Of a stretch of 64,000 nt of DNA, positions 26,395-35,548 are shown piece by piece. The translations under genes were made by a program, and so were the position numbers. Origin of the DNA: Streptomyces echinatus (GTDB lineage Bacteria > Actinomycetota > Actinomycetes > Streptomycetales > Streptomycetaceae); the NCBI RefSeq assembly GCF_014203595.1, contig NZ_JACHJK010000001.1:498582-562581 (forward strand), read 5' to 3'. The notes beneath the pieces are model-generated. The model saw only the letters and a program-made list of their open reading frames with translations, did no database searches and had not been told where the DNA came from. The stretch's first letter is position 1. Each line of letters starts with the position of its first letter.

Positions 26395-26424
26395 TTGACC
26401 CCCTCGGTCGTGGCCCCGTAACCT
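26395..26424 (+). promoter_or_regulatory. Candidate vegetative promoter for rplU-rpmA
   Basis: TTGACC (26395-26400) and TAACCT (26419-26424) are spaced by exactly 18 bp, a good match to the HrdB-type consensus. The predicted start site lies about 140 bp upstream of rplU. Confidence 0.6.
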
Positions 26425-26569
26425 TGACCGTCGGCGTGTCCACTGAACACGCCACATCCCCGTAAACCTCTTCCTCCCGGACGCAAGGCGGGCCGGGAGA
26501 GGTCGTCCGTGTGTTTCTGGACGGCTGGCCTGCGGGGGTGCCGTTTCTTCGAGCGAAAGAGAGATCCGC

Positions 26570-26890
26570 GTGTACGCCATCGTGCGCAGCGGTGGTCGCC
26601 AGCACAAGGTTGCTGTCGGCGACATCGTTGAGGTTGACAAGATTTCCACTGCCAAGGTCGGCGACACGGTCGAGCTCTCGACCCTGCTCGTTGTCGACGG
26701 CGACGCTGTGACCAGCGACCCGTGGGTGCTGGCCGGCATCAAGGTCCAGGCCGAGGTCGTGGACCACCACAAGGGCCAGAAGATCGACATTCTGCGCTAC
26801 AAGAACAAGACCGGCTACCGCCGTCGGCAGGGCCACCGCCAGCAGTACACGGCGATCAAGGTCACGTCGATCCCCGCGGCTGCGAAGTAA
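26570..26890 (+). CDS. rplU: 50S ribosomal protein L21
   Basis: The product is 106 aa from GTG 26570, the full length of bacterial L21. The signatures [13 protein letters not shown] at the N-terminus and [26 protein letters not shown] near the C-terminus (given in part) are diagnostic. L21 binds 23S rRNA domain I in the large subunit. It is the first gene of the conserved rplU-rpmA pair, with rpmA beginning 14 bp downstream. Third-position T is more frequent than in neighbours, as expected for a highly expressed ribosomal gene. Confidence 0.98.
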   Translation: MYAIVRSGGRQHKVAVGDIVEVDKISTAKVGDTVELSTLLVVDGDAVTSDPWVLAGIKVQAEVVDHHKGQKIDILRYKNKTGYRRRQGHRQQYTAIKVTSIPAAAK

Positions 26891-26904
26891 GGGACTGAGG
26901 AGAC

Positions 26905-27159
26905 ATGGCACACAAGAAGGGCGCATCGTCCACCCGGAACGGTCGCGACTCCAATGCCCAGCGGCTCGGCGTGAAGCGCTTCGGCGGTCAGGTCGTCAAC
27001 GCGGGTGAGATCCTGGTCCGTCAGCGCGGCACCCACTTCCACCCCGGCGCCGGTGTCGGCCGTGGCGGCGACGACACGCTGTTCGCCCTCCAGGCCGGTG
27101 CGGTGGAGTTCGGCAGCCACCGTGGCCGCAAGGTCGTGAACATCGTTCCGGTCGCCTGA
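26905..27159 (+). CDS. rpmA: 50S ribosomal protein L27
   Basis: This is an 84-aa protein of full family length, starting [16 protein letters not shown] and containing GVKRFGGQ and [16 protein letters not shown]. Its N-terminus reaches the peptidyl transferase centre. There is no N-terminal extension of the kind cleaved in Firmicutes. The ATG follows GAGGAG, and the gene is coupled to rplU within one transcript ending at the hairpin at 27191-27230. Confidence 0.98.
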   Translation: MAHKKGASSTRNGRDSNAQRLGVKRFGGQVVNAGEILVRQRGTHFHPGAGVGRGGDDTLFALQAGAVEFGSHRGRKVVNIVPVA

Positions 27160-27190
27160 ATCGACTGATTCGGCGCCGAACGCTTTCGCG

Positions 27191-27230
27191 AGGCGGACCT
27201 CACTTCCCGGTCGGGAAGGCGGGTCCGCCT
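27191..27230 (+). terminator. Terminator after rpmA
   Basis: AGGCGGACC (27191-27199) pairs with GGTCCGCCT (27222-27230), and the inner CTTCCC/GGGAAG continues the stem. TT follows. It separates the ribosomal pair from obgE, which therefore likely has its own promoter too. Confidence 0.7.
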
Positions 27231-27305
27231 TTCGCGTGTTAAGCAGTAGACATTTCCGTAATCCCCCAGCTTCCCGCCGGGGGGACCCCCAGGAGGCACC
27301 AAACC

Positions 27306-28754
27306 ATGACCACCTTCGTGGACCGCGTCGAGCTGCACGTCGCCGCGGGTAACGGAGGCCACGGCTGTGCCTCCGTCCACCGTGAGAAGTTCAAGCCGCT
27401 CGGCGGCCCCGACGGGGGCAACGGCGGCCGGGGCGGTGACATCATCCTGACCGTCGACCAGTCGGTCACGACGCTGCTGGACTACCACCACTCCCCGCAC
27501 CGCAAGGCCACCAACGGCAAGCCCGGCGAGGGCGGCAACCGCTCCGGCAAGGACGGCGAGGACCTGGTCCTGCCGGTGCCGGACGGCACGGTAGTGCTGG
27601 ACAAGGCGGGCAACGTGCTCGCCGACCTGGTCGGCCACGGCACCTCGTTCGTCGCCGCGCAGGGCGGCCGGGGCGGCCTCGGCAACGCGGCGCTGTCGAG
27701 CGCCCGCCGCAAGGCGCCCGGCTTCGCGCTGCTGGGTGTGCCCGGGGATCTGCAGGACATCGTCCTGGAGCTGAAGACGGTCGCCGACGTGGCGCTCGTC
27801 GGCTACCCGAGCGCCGGCAAGTCCTCGCTGATCTCCGTGCTCAGCGCGGCCAAGCCGAAGATCGCCGACTACCCGTTCACCACGCTGGTCCCGAACCTGG
27901 GCGTGGTGACCGCTGGTTCCACCGTCTACACCATCGCCGACGTGCCCGGTCTCATCCCCGGCGCCAGCCAGGGCCGCGGTCTCGGCCTGGAGTTCCTGCG
28001 GCACGTGGAGCGGTGCAGCGTGCTGGTGCACGTGCTGGACACGGCCACCCTGGAGTCCGACCGCGACCCGGTCTCCGACCTCGACATCATCGAGGAGGAA
28101 CTGCGGCAGTACGGCGGTCTAGACAACCGTCCCCGGATCGTCGTCCTGAACAAGGTGGACGTGCCGGACGGCAAGGACCTCGCCGAGATGGTCCGCCCCG
28201 ACCTGGAGGCCCGCGGCTACCGGGTCTTCGAGGTGTCGGCCGTCGCCCACATCGGGCTGCGCGAGCTGTCCTTCGCGCTCGGCGACCTGGTCGCCAGGGC
28301 GCGTGCCGCGAAGCCGAAGGAGGAGGCGACCCGGATCGTCATCCGGCCCAAGGCCGTGGACGACGCCGGCTTCACCGTCACCCGTGAGGAGGTCGGCGGA
28401 GAGCCGCTGTTCCGGGTGCGTGGCGAGAAGCCCGAGCGCTGGGTCCGCCAGACCGACTTCAACAACGACGAGGCCGTCGGCTACCTCGCCGACCGGCTCA
28501 ACCGCCTCGGTGTGGAGGAGTCGCTGATGAAGGCGGGTGCCCGCTCGGGCGACGGCGTCGCCATCGGCCCCGAGGAGAACGCGGTCGTCTTCGACTGGGA
28601 GCCGACGGTCATGGCAGGCGCCGAGATGCTGGGCCGCCGCGGTGAGGACCACCGCCTCGACGTGGCCCGGCCCGCGACCCAGCGCCGCAAGGACAAGCAG
28701 GCGGAGCGGGACGAGGCGACGCGGGAGTACGACGACTTCGACCCGTTCGAGTAG
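27306..28754 (+). CDS. obgE: Obg-family GTPase
   Basis: This 482-aa protein starts at ATG 27306 after AGGAGG. It has the three Obg parts: a Gly-rich Obg fold (1-160; [23 protein letters not shown]), a G domain (160-335) with GYPSAGKSS (P-loop), DVPGLIPGA (G3) and NKVD (G4), and a C-terminal OCT domain (about 355-440) before an acidic tail ending DDFDPFE. Obg proteins take part in 50S maturation and growth control; in S. coelicolor obg influences the onset of aerial growth (literature, from memory). It lies in the classic rplU-rpmA-obg order. Confidence 0.96.
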   Translation: MTTFVDRVELHVAAGNGGHGCASVHREKFKPLGGPDGGNGGRGGDIILTVDQSVTTLLDYHHSPHRKATNGKPGEGGNRSGKDGEDLVLPVPDGTVVLDKAGNVLADLVGHGTSFVAAQGGRGGLGNAALSSARRKAPGFALLGVPGDLQDIVLELKTVADVALVGYPSAGKSSLISVLSAAKPKIADYPFTTLVPNLGVVTAGSTVYTIADVPGLIPGASQGRGLGLEFLRHVERCSVLVHVLDTATLESDRDPVSDLDIIEEELRQYGGLDNRPRIVVLNKVDVPDGKDLAEMVRPDLEARGYRVFEVSAVAHIGLRELSFALGDLVARARAAKPKEEATRIVIRPKAVDDAGFTVTREEVGGEPLFRVRGEKPERWVRQTDFNNDEAVGYLADRLNRLGVEESLMKAGARSGDGVAIGPEENAVVFDWEPTVMAGAEMLGRRGEDHRLDVARPATQRRKDKQAERDEATREYDDFDPFE

Positions 28755-29176
28755 CGAGGACGCGCTGCCCGCCCGCCGGGCAGCCGGACGAGTGACACCC
28801 CGGCCGCACGGCCGTGGCTGTGGTGGCAGCGCCGCCCCGCCCCGGTGAGCCGGACCGCGCGACACGCAGAGGGCCTCGGCCCCCTGCGTGTCGCGCTTTT
28901 TCGTCTCCTCTCCCCGTCCCCCGCGTGCGGTGGGGAGGACGGGTGCCGGGTGCCGGGTGCCGCGGTGAGACGGGTGCCGCGGCGGGGCGGTTGCCGATTT
29001 ACCGTCAGACTGCTTGTGCTGCCTAGGGGTTGGTGCACCGGCACCGGGATTCTGCTGTCTGTGCATTTGTCATGCCCTTGATAGGTCTGGTTCAGCGGGC
29101 GGACCGTCCGGCCGTGGGAGCTTCCGGAGGTCCGATCGGCCTGCCCAAGTGGCCCCGTGGCAAAGGGAGTCAGCGC
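28755..29176 (+). other. Intergenic region between obgE and the phoD-like gene
   Basis: It contains the obgE terminator and then about 270 bp with short GGGTGCC direct repeats near 28940-28990. The AAAGGGAG ribosome site of the next gene is at 29162-29169. No convincing PHO box or promoter pair could be assigned. Confidence 0.4.
28857..28901 (+). terminator. Intrinsic terminator after obgE
   Basis: GCGCGACACGCAG (28857-28869) pairs perfectly with CTGCGTGTCGCGC (28884-28896), and TTTTT follows at 28897-28901. This is the most canonical Rho-independent terminator in the window. Confidence 0.9.
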
Positions 29177-30723
29177 ATGCCCGCACCAACGCCCGACCGC
29201 CGCCGCATTCTGTCCGCCGGCGCCGCCGTCCTCGGCGCCGCCGCCTCCGCCCAGTTGTGGCTGCCCGGCGCCGCCCGCGCCGCCGGCCCACCGCTCCCCG
29301 ACGGCGTGTTCAGCCTCGGAGTCGCCTCCGGTGACCCGCTCCCCGACGGTGTCGTGCTGTGGACCAGACTCGCGCCCGACCCGCTGAACGGCGGCGGCAT
29401 GCCCGCCGCGGTCTTCCCGGTGGGCTGGGAGATCGCCGAGGACGAGCGGTTCCGCAAGGCCGTCCGCCGGGGCACCGCCCAGGCCCGCCCCGAACTCGGC
29501 CACAGCGTCCACGTCGACGTCCGCGGTCTGCGCCCGGACCGCCGGTACTGGTACCGCTTCCGGGCCGGCGGCCGGCTCTCGCCCGTCGGCCGTACCCGCA
29601 CCGCACCCCATCCGCACCAGCGGGGCGGCTCGCTGCGCGTGTCCCTCGCCTCCTGCCAGAACTGGCAGCAGGGCTACTTCACGCCGTACGCCGACATGCT
29701 CGCCCAGGACCCCGACGTCGTGCTCTTCGTCGGCGACTACATATACGAGTCCGCGCCCTCGGCGACGGCCGTGCGACGGCACGAGGGCAAGGGAGAGCCG
29801 TACACCCTCGCGCAGTACCGCAACCGGTACGCCCAGTACCGCTCCGACCCGGACCTCGCCGCGATGCACGCGCACGCCCCCTGGGTGGTCACCTTCGACG
29901 ACCACGAGGTGGACAACGACTGGGCCGGCGAGATCCCGCAGGACCCGGACAAGCAGTCGCACGACGCGTTCGCGGCCCGGCTGACCGCGGCCTTCCAGGC
30001 GTACTACGAGCACATGCCGGTGCGCGCCTCCGCGATCCCGGACGGCCCGCACATCCAGATGTACCGCCGCCTGGAGTTCGCCGGCTGGCCCGCCTCAACG
30101 TCCTCGACACCCGGCAGTTCCGCAGCGACCAGGCCACCACGCAGGAGGGTGCCGAGGCGCCCACGCGGACCATGCTCGGCGCCGGGCAGAAGCGGTGGCT
30201 GCTCAAGGGGCTGCACGACTCCCCGGCCCGCTGGAACCTGATCGCCTCGCAGATCATGATGGCCGAGACCGACCTGCTGCCCGGCGACGGCAAGCTCTGG
30301 TACTACGACGCCTGGGACGGCTACCAGGCCGAACGCAACGCCCTGCTGCGCGAGTTCACCCACGTCCGCAACCCGGTCGTGCTCAGCGGCGACCGCCACC
30401 TGACGATGGTCAGCGACCTCAGGACGGACTACGCCGACCCCGCCTCCGAGGTCGTCGGTGCCGAGTTCGTCGGCACCTCGGTGTCCAGCAACGGCGACCA
30501 GGACCAGGACGCCTTCCACAAGCAGTGGGACCCGCTCAGGGCGGACAACCCGCACTGGAAGCTCATCGACGCCCACCGCGGCTACCACCTGTTCGACATC
30601 CGCCACGACGGCATCGACGCGCGGGTGCGGGCCGTCGACACGGTGCTGAAGCCACGGGCGACGGCGAGCACCCTGGCCCGGCTGCGGGTGGAGTCGGACG
30701 AGCCGGGCGTCCGGCTGGTGTGA
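29177..30723 (+). pseudogene. phoD: PhoD-type alkaline phosphatase, Tat-exported, single frameshift
   Basis: From ATG 29177 the protein begins with a Tat-like signal (DRRRILSAG, hydrophobic Ala-rich core, AARAAG). It continues through PhoD segments: FSLGVASGDPLPDGVVLW, RVSLASCQNW, FVGDYIYE and FDDHEVDNDW. At about 30080 the frame breaks in LEFAGW. The next frame resumes without a gap as RLARLNVLDTRQFRSDQ and runs through LSGDRHL to a stop at 30723. Adding one G restores a 515-aa protein of normal length. PhoD enzymes are extracellular metal-dependent phosphomono/diesterases induced by phosphate starvation. Either the gene is inactivated by a very recent mutation or the base is a sequencing error. 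Confidence 0.85.
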
Positions 30724-31565
30724 CGCGGAGCGGCCTTCGCATGGGCGACGACTCCTGGACGGAGCGTACGCCGCGCGGGCCGCCGCAGGCGGGACCCGGC
30801 CCAGCCTCCGGCACCGGACACCGGGCACCGGCACGACCGGCCGGCCGGGGCGCCGGGCCCGGGTCACCCGGCCGGAATGGGGCCACCGGCGGGCGTGAGG
30901 GACGACCATGACCGCGGCGGCCCGCCGCTTATTTCCGAGGCGCTGCCCGGACTGCCCGCGAATCTTATTCAGCCGATTCCGGACATCGTCAATAGATCAC
31001 TCGGCCCGGTCGAACTCGAAATGATTTGAAACCTGTATGTGGAATTCCGTGACAAGGGTCTCCCCACGATCTGTTTTCTCGCCCGGCCCGTAACGCTGCC
31101 GTGTCTCATATGAAGAACGCGTGCACCCTCACGGCCCGCGATGTGAAGATCCGTACACTCCGCCGATCGGTCGAGGAATCGGCCCCGATCGGTGCCGCGG
31201 TGGCGCGGTCGGACACCGTGCCCGGGCAGTCGGCCGAGCGTTGGGGTGCCGCCGAGAGCACTGGAAAACGCAGGTCAGAGCCTGTGTTGAGCGCTCACGA
31301 CGATGGCGGTGGCCGCCCGGTCACATGCTCCGGAGTGCCGCCGCCTTCGCGCGGATGTGGCGCCGCTGATCGACTCTTTCGGTTATCTGTGGACTTGCTC
31401 ACAGCAAATTCACAGGAGTTCACACGGCTTGTCTCCAATCACCGGGGGTGCAAGGTGAATGGCAGGTTGCGTCCGTATATGCAGCGAAGGTCACTCGCCT
31501 TGCACGGCGGTAACCGGAAGTGGCACGCTCTCCCGGTTCCCAGTCGCCACAAGGTAGGTCAGCCT
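30724..31565 (+). other. Long non-coding leader upstream of the CDP-ribitol synthase gene
   Basis: This 842-bp gap includes an AT-rich stretch (about 30930-31070) that is unusual for this chromosome, and PHO-box-like repeats at 31397-31427. The downstream gene's frame is open from 31101, but the extra 155 codons look non-coding and lack a ribosome site. No other gene is supported. Confidence 0.5.
31397..31427 (+). promoter_or_regulatory. PHO-box-like direct repeats
   Basis: Three units, GCTCACAGCAA, ATTCACAGGA and GTTCACACGG, start at 31397, 31408 and 31418. Spacing is 11 then 10 nt, close to the 11-nt units bound by Streptomyces PhoP (consensus core TTCAC). They lie about 140 bp upstream of a gene for a phosphate-rich wall polymer, a known type of Pho-regulated target. 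This is a motif call only. Confidence 0.35.
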
Positions 31566-33062
31566 GTGTCACAGCACATAGCCAAGCCCCGAACAACCGC
31601 GGTGATCCTGGCCGGTGGAACCGGTCAGCGTGTGGGTCTTTCGATCCCCAAGCAGCTGCTGAAGATCGCCGGTAAGGCAGTCATCGAGCACACCCTGGCC
31701 ATCGTCGAGAACGCCGAGTCCGTCGACGATGTCATCGTGCTGATGGCCCAGGGCTACGTGCCGGACGTCGAGAGGCTCGTCGCAAAGGCCGGCTTCACCA
31801 AGGTGAAGAAAGTCATCGAGGGTGGCTCGACGCGGAACGAGACCACCGAGCGCGCCATCGCCGCGCTCCGTGAGGGCCTTGCCGTGGAAGAGGACCTCAA
31901 CGTCCTCTTCCACGACGCCGTACGCCCGCTGCTCTCGCAGCGCGTCATCGAGGACTGCGTGACCGCGCTGGACCGTTATCAGGCGGTGGACGTCGCCATC
32001 CCGTCCGCCGACACCATCATCGTCACGCGTACGCACGGCGAGGACGGCGAGTTCATCACCGAGATCCCGGACCGCTCCCGGCTGCGCCGCGGCCAGACCC
32101 CGCAGGCCTTCAAGCTGTCCACGATCCGCCGCGCCTACGAGGTCGCCGCCGCCGACCCCAGCTTCCAGGCCACGGACGACTGCTCGGTGGTCCTCAAGTA
32201 CCTGCCGGACGTGCCGGTCCACGTCGTCCTGGGCGACGAGTACAACATGAAGGTGACCCAGCCCGTCGACGTCTTCATCGCCGACAAGCTGTTCCAGCTC
32301 GCCTCCACCGCCGCCCCCGACCAGTACGGCGATGACACCTACCGCGACCTGCTCACCGACCGGACCGTCGTCGTCTTCGGCGGCTCCTACGGCATCGGCA
32401 AGGACATCGCCGAACTCGCCGGGTCCTACGGTGCGAACGTCTACGCGCTGGGCCGCTCCACCACCGGCACCCACGTGGAGAACCCGGAGGAGGTCGACGA
32501 AGCGCTGTCCACGGCGTACGCGGAGACCGGCCGGATCGACTACGTCGTCAACACCGCGGGCGTGCTGCGCATCGGCAAGCTCGCCGAGACCGACAACGCC
32601 ACCATCGAGGAGGCGCTGAACGTCAACTACCTGGCCCCCGTGCAGATCGCGCGCTCGGCCTACAAGTACCTGGCCGAGTCCCAGGGCCAGTTGCTGCTCT
32701 ACACCTCCAGCAGCTACACCCGCGGCCGCGCCGAGTACTCCCTGTACTCCTCGACCAAGGCCGCCATGGTGAACCTCACCCAGGCGCTGTCCGACGAGTG
32801 GGCCGCCGACGGCATCCGCGTCAACTGCATCAACCCCGAGCGCACCGCCACCCCCATGCGCACCAAGGCCTTCGGTGAGGAGCCCGCGAGCACCCTGCTC
32901 TCCTCCGAGGCCGTGGCCGGCACCTCCCTGGACGTGCTGCTGTCGGAGCTGACCGGGCATGTCATCGACGTACGGCAGCAGGACCCGACCGCGGGCGCCG
33001 CCGAGGCGTCCGGCTTCGAGCAGGCGCTCGCCTCGGTGCTGGACCGGCAGGGCGACCTCTGA
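31566..33062 (+). CDS. Bifunctional ribitol-5-phosphate cytidylyltransferase / SDR reductase (Bcs1/TarIJ-type)
   Basis: The GTG at 31566 follows AAGGTAGG and gives 498 aa. Residues 10-240 are an IspD/TarI nucleotidyltransferase (VILAGGTGQRVGLSIPKQLL, HDAVRPLL, GQTPQAFK). Residues 255-490 are a short-chain dehydrogenase with the NAD(P) motif GGSYGIGKDI and the catalytic YSSTK near the SSSY segment. This fusion matches Haemophilus Bcs1, which reduces ribulose-5-P and transfers CMP to make CDP-ribitol. The product would feed poly(ribitol-P)-like teichoic acid. The transferase gene downstream supports this. Exact sugar alcohol specificity is inferred. Confidence 0.85.
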   Translation: MSQHIAKPRTTAVILAGGTGQRVGLSIPKQLLKIAGKAVIEHTLAIVENAESVDDVIVLMAQGYVPDVERLVAKAGFTKVKKVIEGGSTRNETTERAIAALREGLAVEEDLNVLFHDAVRPLLSQRVIEDCVTALDRYQAVDVAIPSADTIIVTRTHGEDGEFITEIPDRSRLRRGQTPQAFKLSTIRRAYEVAAADPSFQATDDCSVVLKYLPDVPVHVVLGDEYNMKVTQPVDVFIADKLFQLASTAAPDQYGDDTYRDLLTDRTVVVFGGSYGIGKDIAELAGSYGANVYALGRSTTGTHVENPEEVDEALSTAYAETGRIDYVVNTAGVLRIGKLAETDNATIEEALNVNYLAPVQIARSAYKYLAESQGQLLLYTSSSYTRGRAEYSLYSSTKAAMVNLTQALSDEWAADGIRVNCINPERTATPMRTKAFGEEPASTLLSSEAVAGTSLDVLLSELTGHVIDVRQQDPTAGAAEASGFEQALASVLDRQGDL

Positions 33063-33088
33063 CCACCGCCGTGACCGGGTGTGCGGGC

Positions 33089-33133
33089 CAGGCCTCCGTG
33101 ACGTTCACGCATGTGAGCGTCCGCGGAGGCCTG
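33089..33133 (+). terminator. Long-stem hairpin between the two polymer genes
   Basis: CAGGCCTCCG (33089-33098) pairs perfectly with CGGAGGCCTG (33124-33133), with an inner GACG...CGTC extension. It could terminate part of the transcripts or stabilise them within the two-gene unit. Confidence 0.5.
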
Positions 33134-33231
33134 ATCCATACATCGCGCGAACCCGCCCACCTTCCGCAACCCCGGAATGTCCGGCACAACCGACCCACGC
33201 TTGCACTCCCCCTCCCAGAGCAGGTTTCTCC

Positions 33232-35376
33232 GTGATAACCATCGCCCTTCGCGTCGCCCGGGTGGGCAGCGCGGCCGAGCTGGCCGCGGCGGCCCTCCTG
33301 ATACTGGGCCTGCCGGCGCTCATGCTGGCCGCGCTCGTCCCGAGCGTCCCCGCCTTCGCGGCGCTGGCCGCCGTGACGTACCTGGCGGACCACTACCTGC
33401 ACCGCAGAGGCAGCTACCTGATCAGCCGGCTCAGCAAGGTCCGGGCGGGTCTGTCGATCCGCTTCCTGATCCGGCAGCTGCTCCTGGTCCTGCTGCTGGC
33501 CCGGCTGTCCCTCTCGGGCGACCTGATCTTCTACGGCGCGATCGCCTGCTTCATCGCCTTCTTCGGCCTCCAGGCCCCTCACGGCGCGCTGGTCACCCTC
33601 ATCCGCAACCGCCGCCGGATGCCGGTCGCCACCCGCAACATCGACCTCGGCTCCCGCATCCGCATCCCGGACGCCCCGCCGCGCGTGCTGCTGCACCGCT
33701 CCGCCGAGAAGATCCTCCACCTCGACCTGTTCGCGCTCGCCGGCATCCTGCTCTCCGCCGAGCTGGGCTCCGCCGTCGCCGGCTTCACCGGCATCGGTCT
33801 CACCTTCGGCCTCGGCTGCCTGTACGTCCTCGTCCTCATGCCGTACGTGCGCGGCCGGAGGATCCCGCCGAGGCCCGACGCCGTCCTCGCCGCCGTGGAC
33901 GACTGGCTGGCCGGCCACCGGCCCGAGACGGTCCTGTACTTCTCCGGCTCCAAGGACTCCGCGTACCAGGTCAACATGTGGCTGGAGACGATGGAGCGGC
34001 TGGACACCCGGCCGCTCGTCCTTCTGCGTGAGCGCGCCATCCTGCGCAGCCTCGCGCCCACCACGGTCCCCGTCGTCTGCGTGCCCGGTGGGGTGCATCT
34101 GATGAACCTGGACCTGTCCACCGTCCGCGTGGCCCTCTACGCGGCCAACGTCGGCAAGAACATCCACCTGCTGCGCGTGCCCACCATGAAGCACGTCTTC
34201 ATCGGCCACGGCGACAGCGACAAGCTCGCCAGCGTCAACCCGTACAGCAAGGTGTACGACGAGGTGTGGACAGCCGGCCGCGCCGGCCGCGACCGCTACG
34301 CCGTCGCCGACGTCGGTGTCCGCGACGAGGACATCGTGGAGGTCGGCCGCCCCCAGCTCGCACCCGTCCGCAGCCGGCCGGACGCGCCGGCAGGCCCCCG
34401 TGGCAGCGCCTCCGGTGACCGCTGCCCGACCGTGCTGTACGCGCCCACCTGGGAGGGCTGGGACGGCAACCCCGGCAACACCTCGATCGTTCTCGCCGGC
34501 GAGAACATCGTGCGGAGGCTGATCGCGGCCGACCCGCCGGTCCGCGTCCTGTACAAGCCGCACCCCTTCACCGGCAACGTCAGCAAGGAGGCGGGCGCCG
34601 CCCACAGGCGGATCACCGCCCTGGTCGAGAAGGCCGCCGCCGAGCGCGCGGACGACCCCCGCTTCACCGCCGACGGCGACGCCATGGACGAGGCCAGGGC
34701 CGAGCTGGCCCGTATCGAGGCCCGGCTCGCCGAGCTGGCCGGTCCCCACCGCGCCAAGGGCGACGAGGCCGAGGCCACCCGCGACGGCATCACCGACGTG
34801 CACCGGCACGAGGAGACCGCCCGGCTGCGCGCCGAGTGGAACGACGCCTACTGGCGCTCCTTCCCGCCGCACGAGCACCGGGTCGTCACCGGCGCCCAGC
34901 CGCGCCTGTACGACTGCTTCAACGTCTCCGACGCGATGGTCTCCGACATCTCCTCCGTGGTCTCCGACTTCATCGCGAGCGGCAAGCCGTACGCGGTCAC
35001 CGACTCCGCCGGGGTGGGCGCCGAGGAGTTCGAGCGGCAGAACACGGCCGTACGCGCCGCAGTGATCCTGTCCAACGACGCGGCCGGACTGGGTGGCCTG
35101 CTGGACGCCGTGCGCGACCCGTCCGCCGACCCGCTCGCGGACGCGCGCACGGAGCTGAAGCGGTACCTGCTCGGCCCCGACGAGCCGAAGTCGATCGACC
35201 GGTTCAACGCCGCGGTCGCCGACCTGGCCCTCAGGGCCGACGCCCGCAACCTCGGCCGGCAGCCCCGGCCGGGCGCGGCGAACGCCGACCCCGCCGAGAC
35301 GGCCGAGCTGGCCGACGCGGTACCGAGCCAGCGCACGGTGACGGCCGAAGAGACCGACGGCGTGATCGCGGGCTGA
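33232..35376 (+). CDS. CDP-glycerol/ribitol-type polymer phosphotransferase (TagF-like), membrane-anchored
   Basis: The 714-aa product starts at GTG 33232. Residues about 15-215 contain six or so hydrophobic helices. The C-terminal part has the glycerophosphotransferase fold, with FIGHGDSDK (catalytic His) at about 325, YAPTWEGW, YKPHPFTG and DISSVVSDFIASGKP. A charged insert of about 100 residues (near 470-560, Ala/Glu/Arg-rich, probably coiled) interrupts it. TagF/TarL enzymes polymerise polyol phosphates from CDP-polyols. With the upstream CDP-ribitol synthase this forms a likely teichoic-acid-type module, possibly for spore wall polymer. Substrate is inferred from context. Confidence 0.82.
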   Translation: MITIALRVARVGSAAELAAAALLILGLPALMLAALVPSVPAFAALAAVTYLADHYLHRRGSYLISRLSKVRAGLSIRFLIRQLLLVLLLARLSLSGDLIFYGAIACFIAFFGLQAPHGALVTLIRNRRRMPVATRNIDLGSRIRIPDAPPRVLLHRSAEKILHLDLFALAGILLSAELGSAVAGFTGIGLTFGLGCLYVLVLMPYVRGRRIPPRPDAVLAAVDDWLAGHRPETVLYFSGSKDSAYQVNMWLETMERLDTRPLVLLRERAILRSLAPTTVPVVCVPGGVHLMNLDLSTVRVALYAANVGKNIHLLRVPTMKHVFIGHGDSDKLASVNPYSKVYDEVWTAGRAGRDRYAVADVGVRDEDIVEVGRPQLAPVRSRPDAPAGPRGSASGDRCPTVLYAPTWEGWDGNPGNTSIVLAGENIVRRLIAADPPVRVLYKPHPFTGNVSKEAGAAHRRITALVEKAAAERADDPRFTADGDAMDEARAELARIEARLAELAGPHRAKGDEAEATRDGITDVHRHEETARLRAEWNDAYWRSFPPHEHRVVTGAQPRLYDCFNVSDAMVSDISSVVSDFIASGKPYAVTDSAGVGAEEFERQNTAVRAAVILSNDAAGLGGLLDAVRDPSADPLADARTELKRYLLGPDEPKSIDRFNAAVADLALRADARNLGRQPRPGAANADPAETAELADAVPSQRTVTAEETDGVIAG

Positions 35377-35396
35377 GCCTCCCGCCGTGGTCACCG

Positions 35397-35424
35397 GGCC
35401 CCCGAGGAGCGTTCCCCGGGGGCC
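35397..35424 (+). terminator. Terminator after the polymer transferase gene
   Basis: GGCCCCCG (35397-35404) pairs with CGGGGGCC (35417-35424), with a 12-nt loop and TTCGT following. Confidence 0.65.
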
Positions 35425-35548
35425 TTCGTCCGCCCGCCCGGTGCGGTGGACGGCGCTGTCCGGGGGGTGGACCGATGTGCGGCGGGAGGTCCGCTTCCCG
35501 TAGATTTCCGACCGGCGCAGCGGACCGAGGCGAGGGACGGCAGACAAG

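Larger units (their letters stand above)
26260..26569 (+). other. rplU leader region with three hairpins and a promoter
   Basis: This gap contains a terminator-like stem right after the RNase gene, two shorter hairpins built on a repeated GTGGGGCCCGTCC sequence (from about 26315 and 26349), a sigma70-type promoter and then about 145 bp of untranslated leader. The ribosome binding sequence is AAAGAGAG at 26555-26562. Confidence 0.5.

Noticed and set aside
31101..31565. 155-codon upstream extension of the CDP-ribitol synthase frame
   Set aside because: A ribosome site and GTG sit at 31566 right before the conserved nucleotidyltransferase start, and the upstream codons lack GC3 bias.
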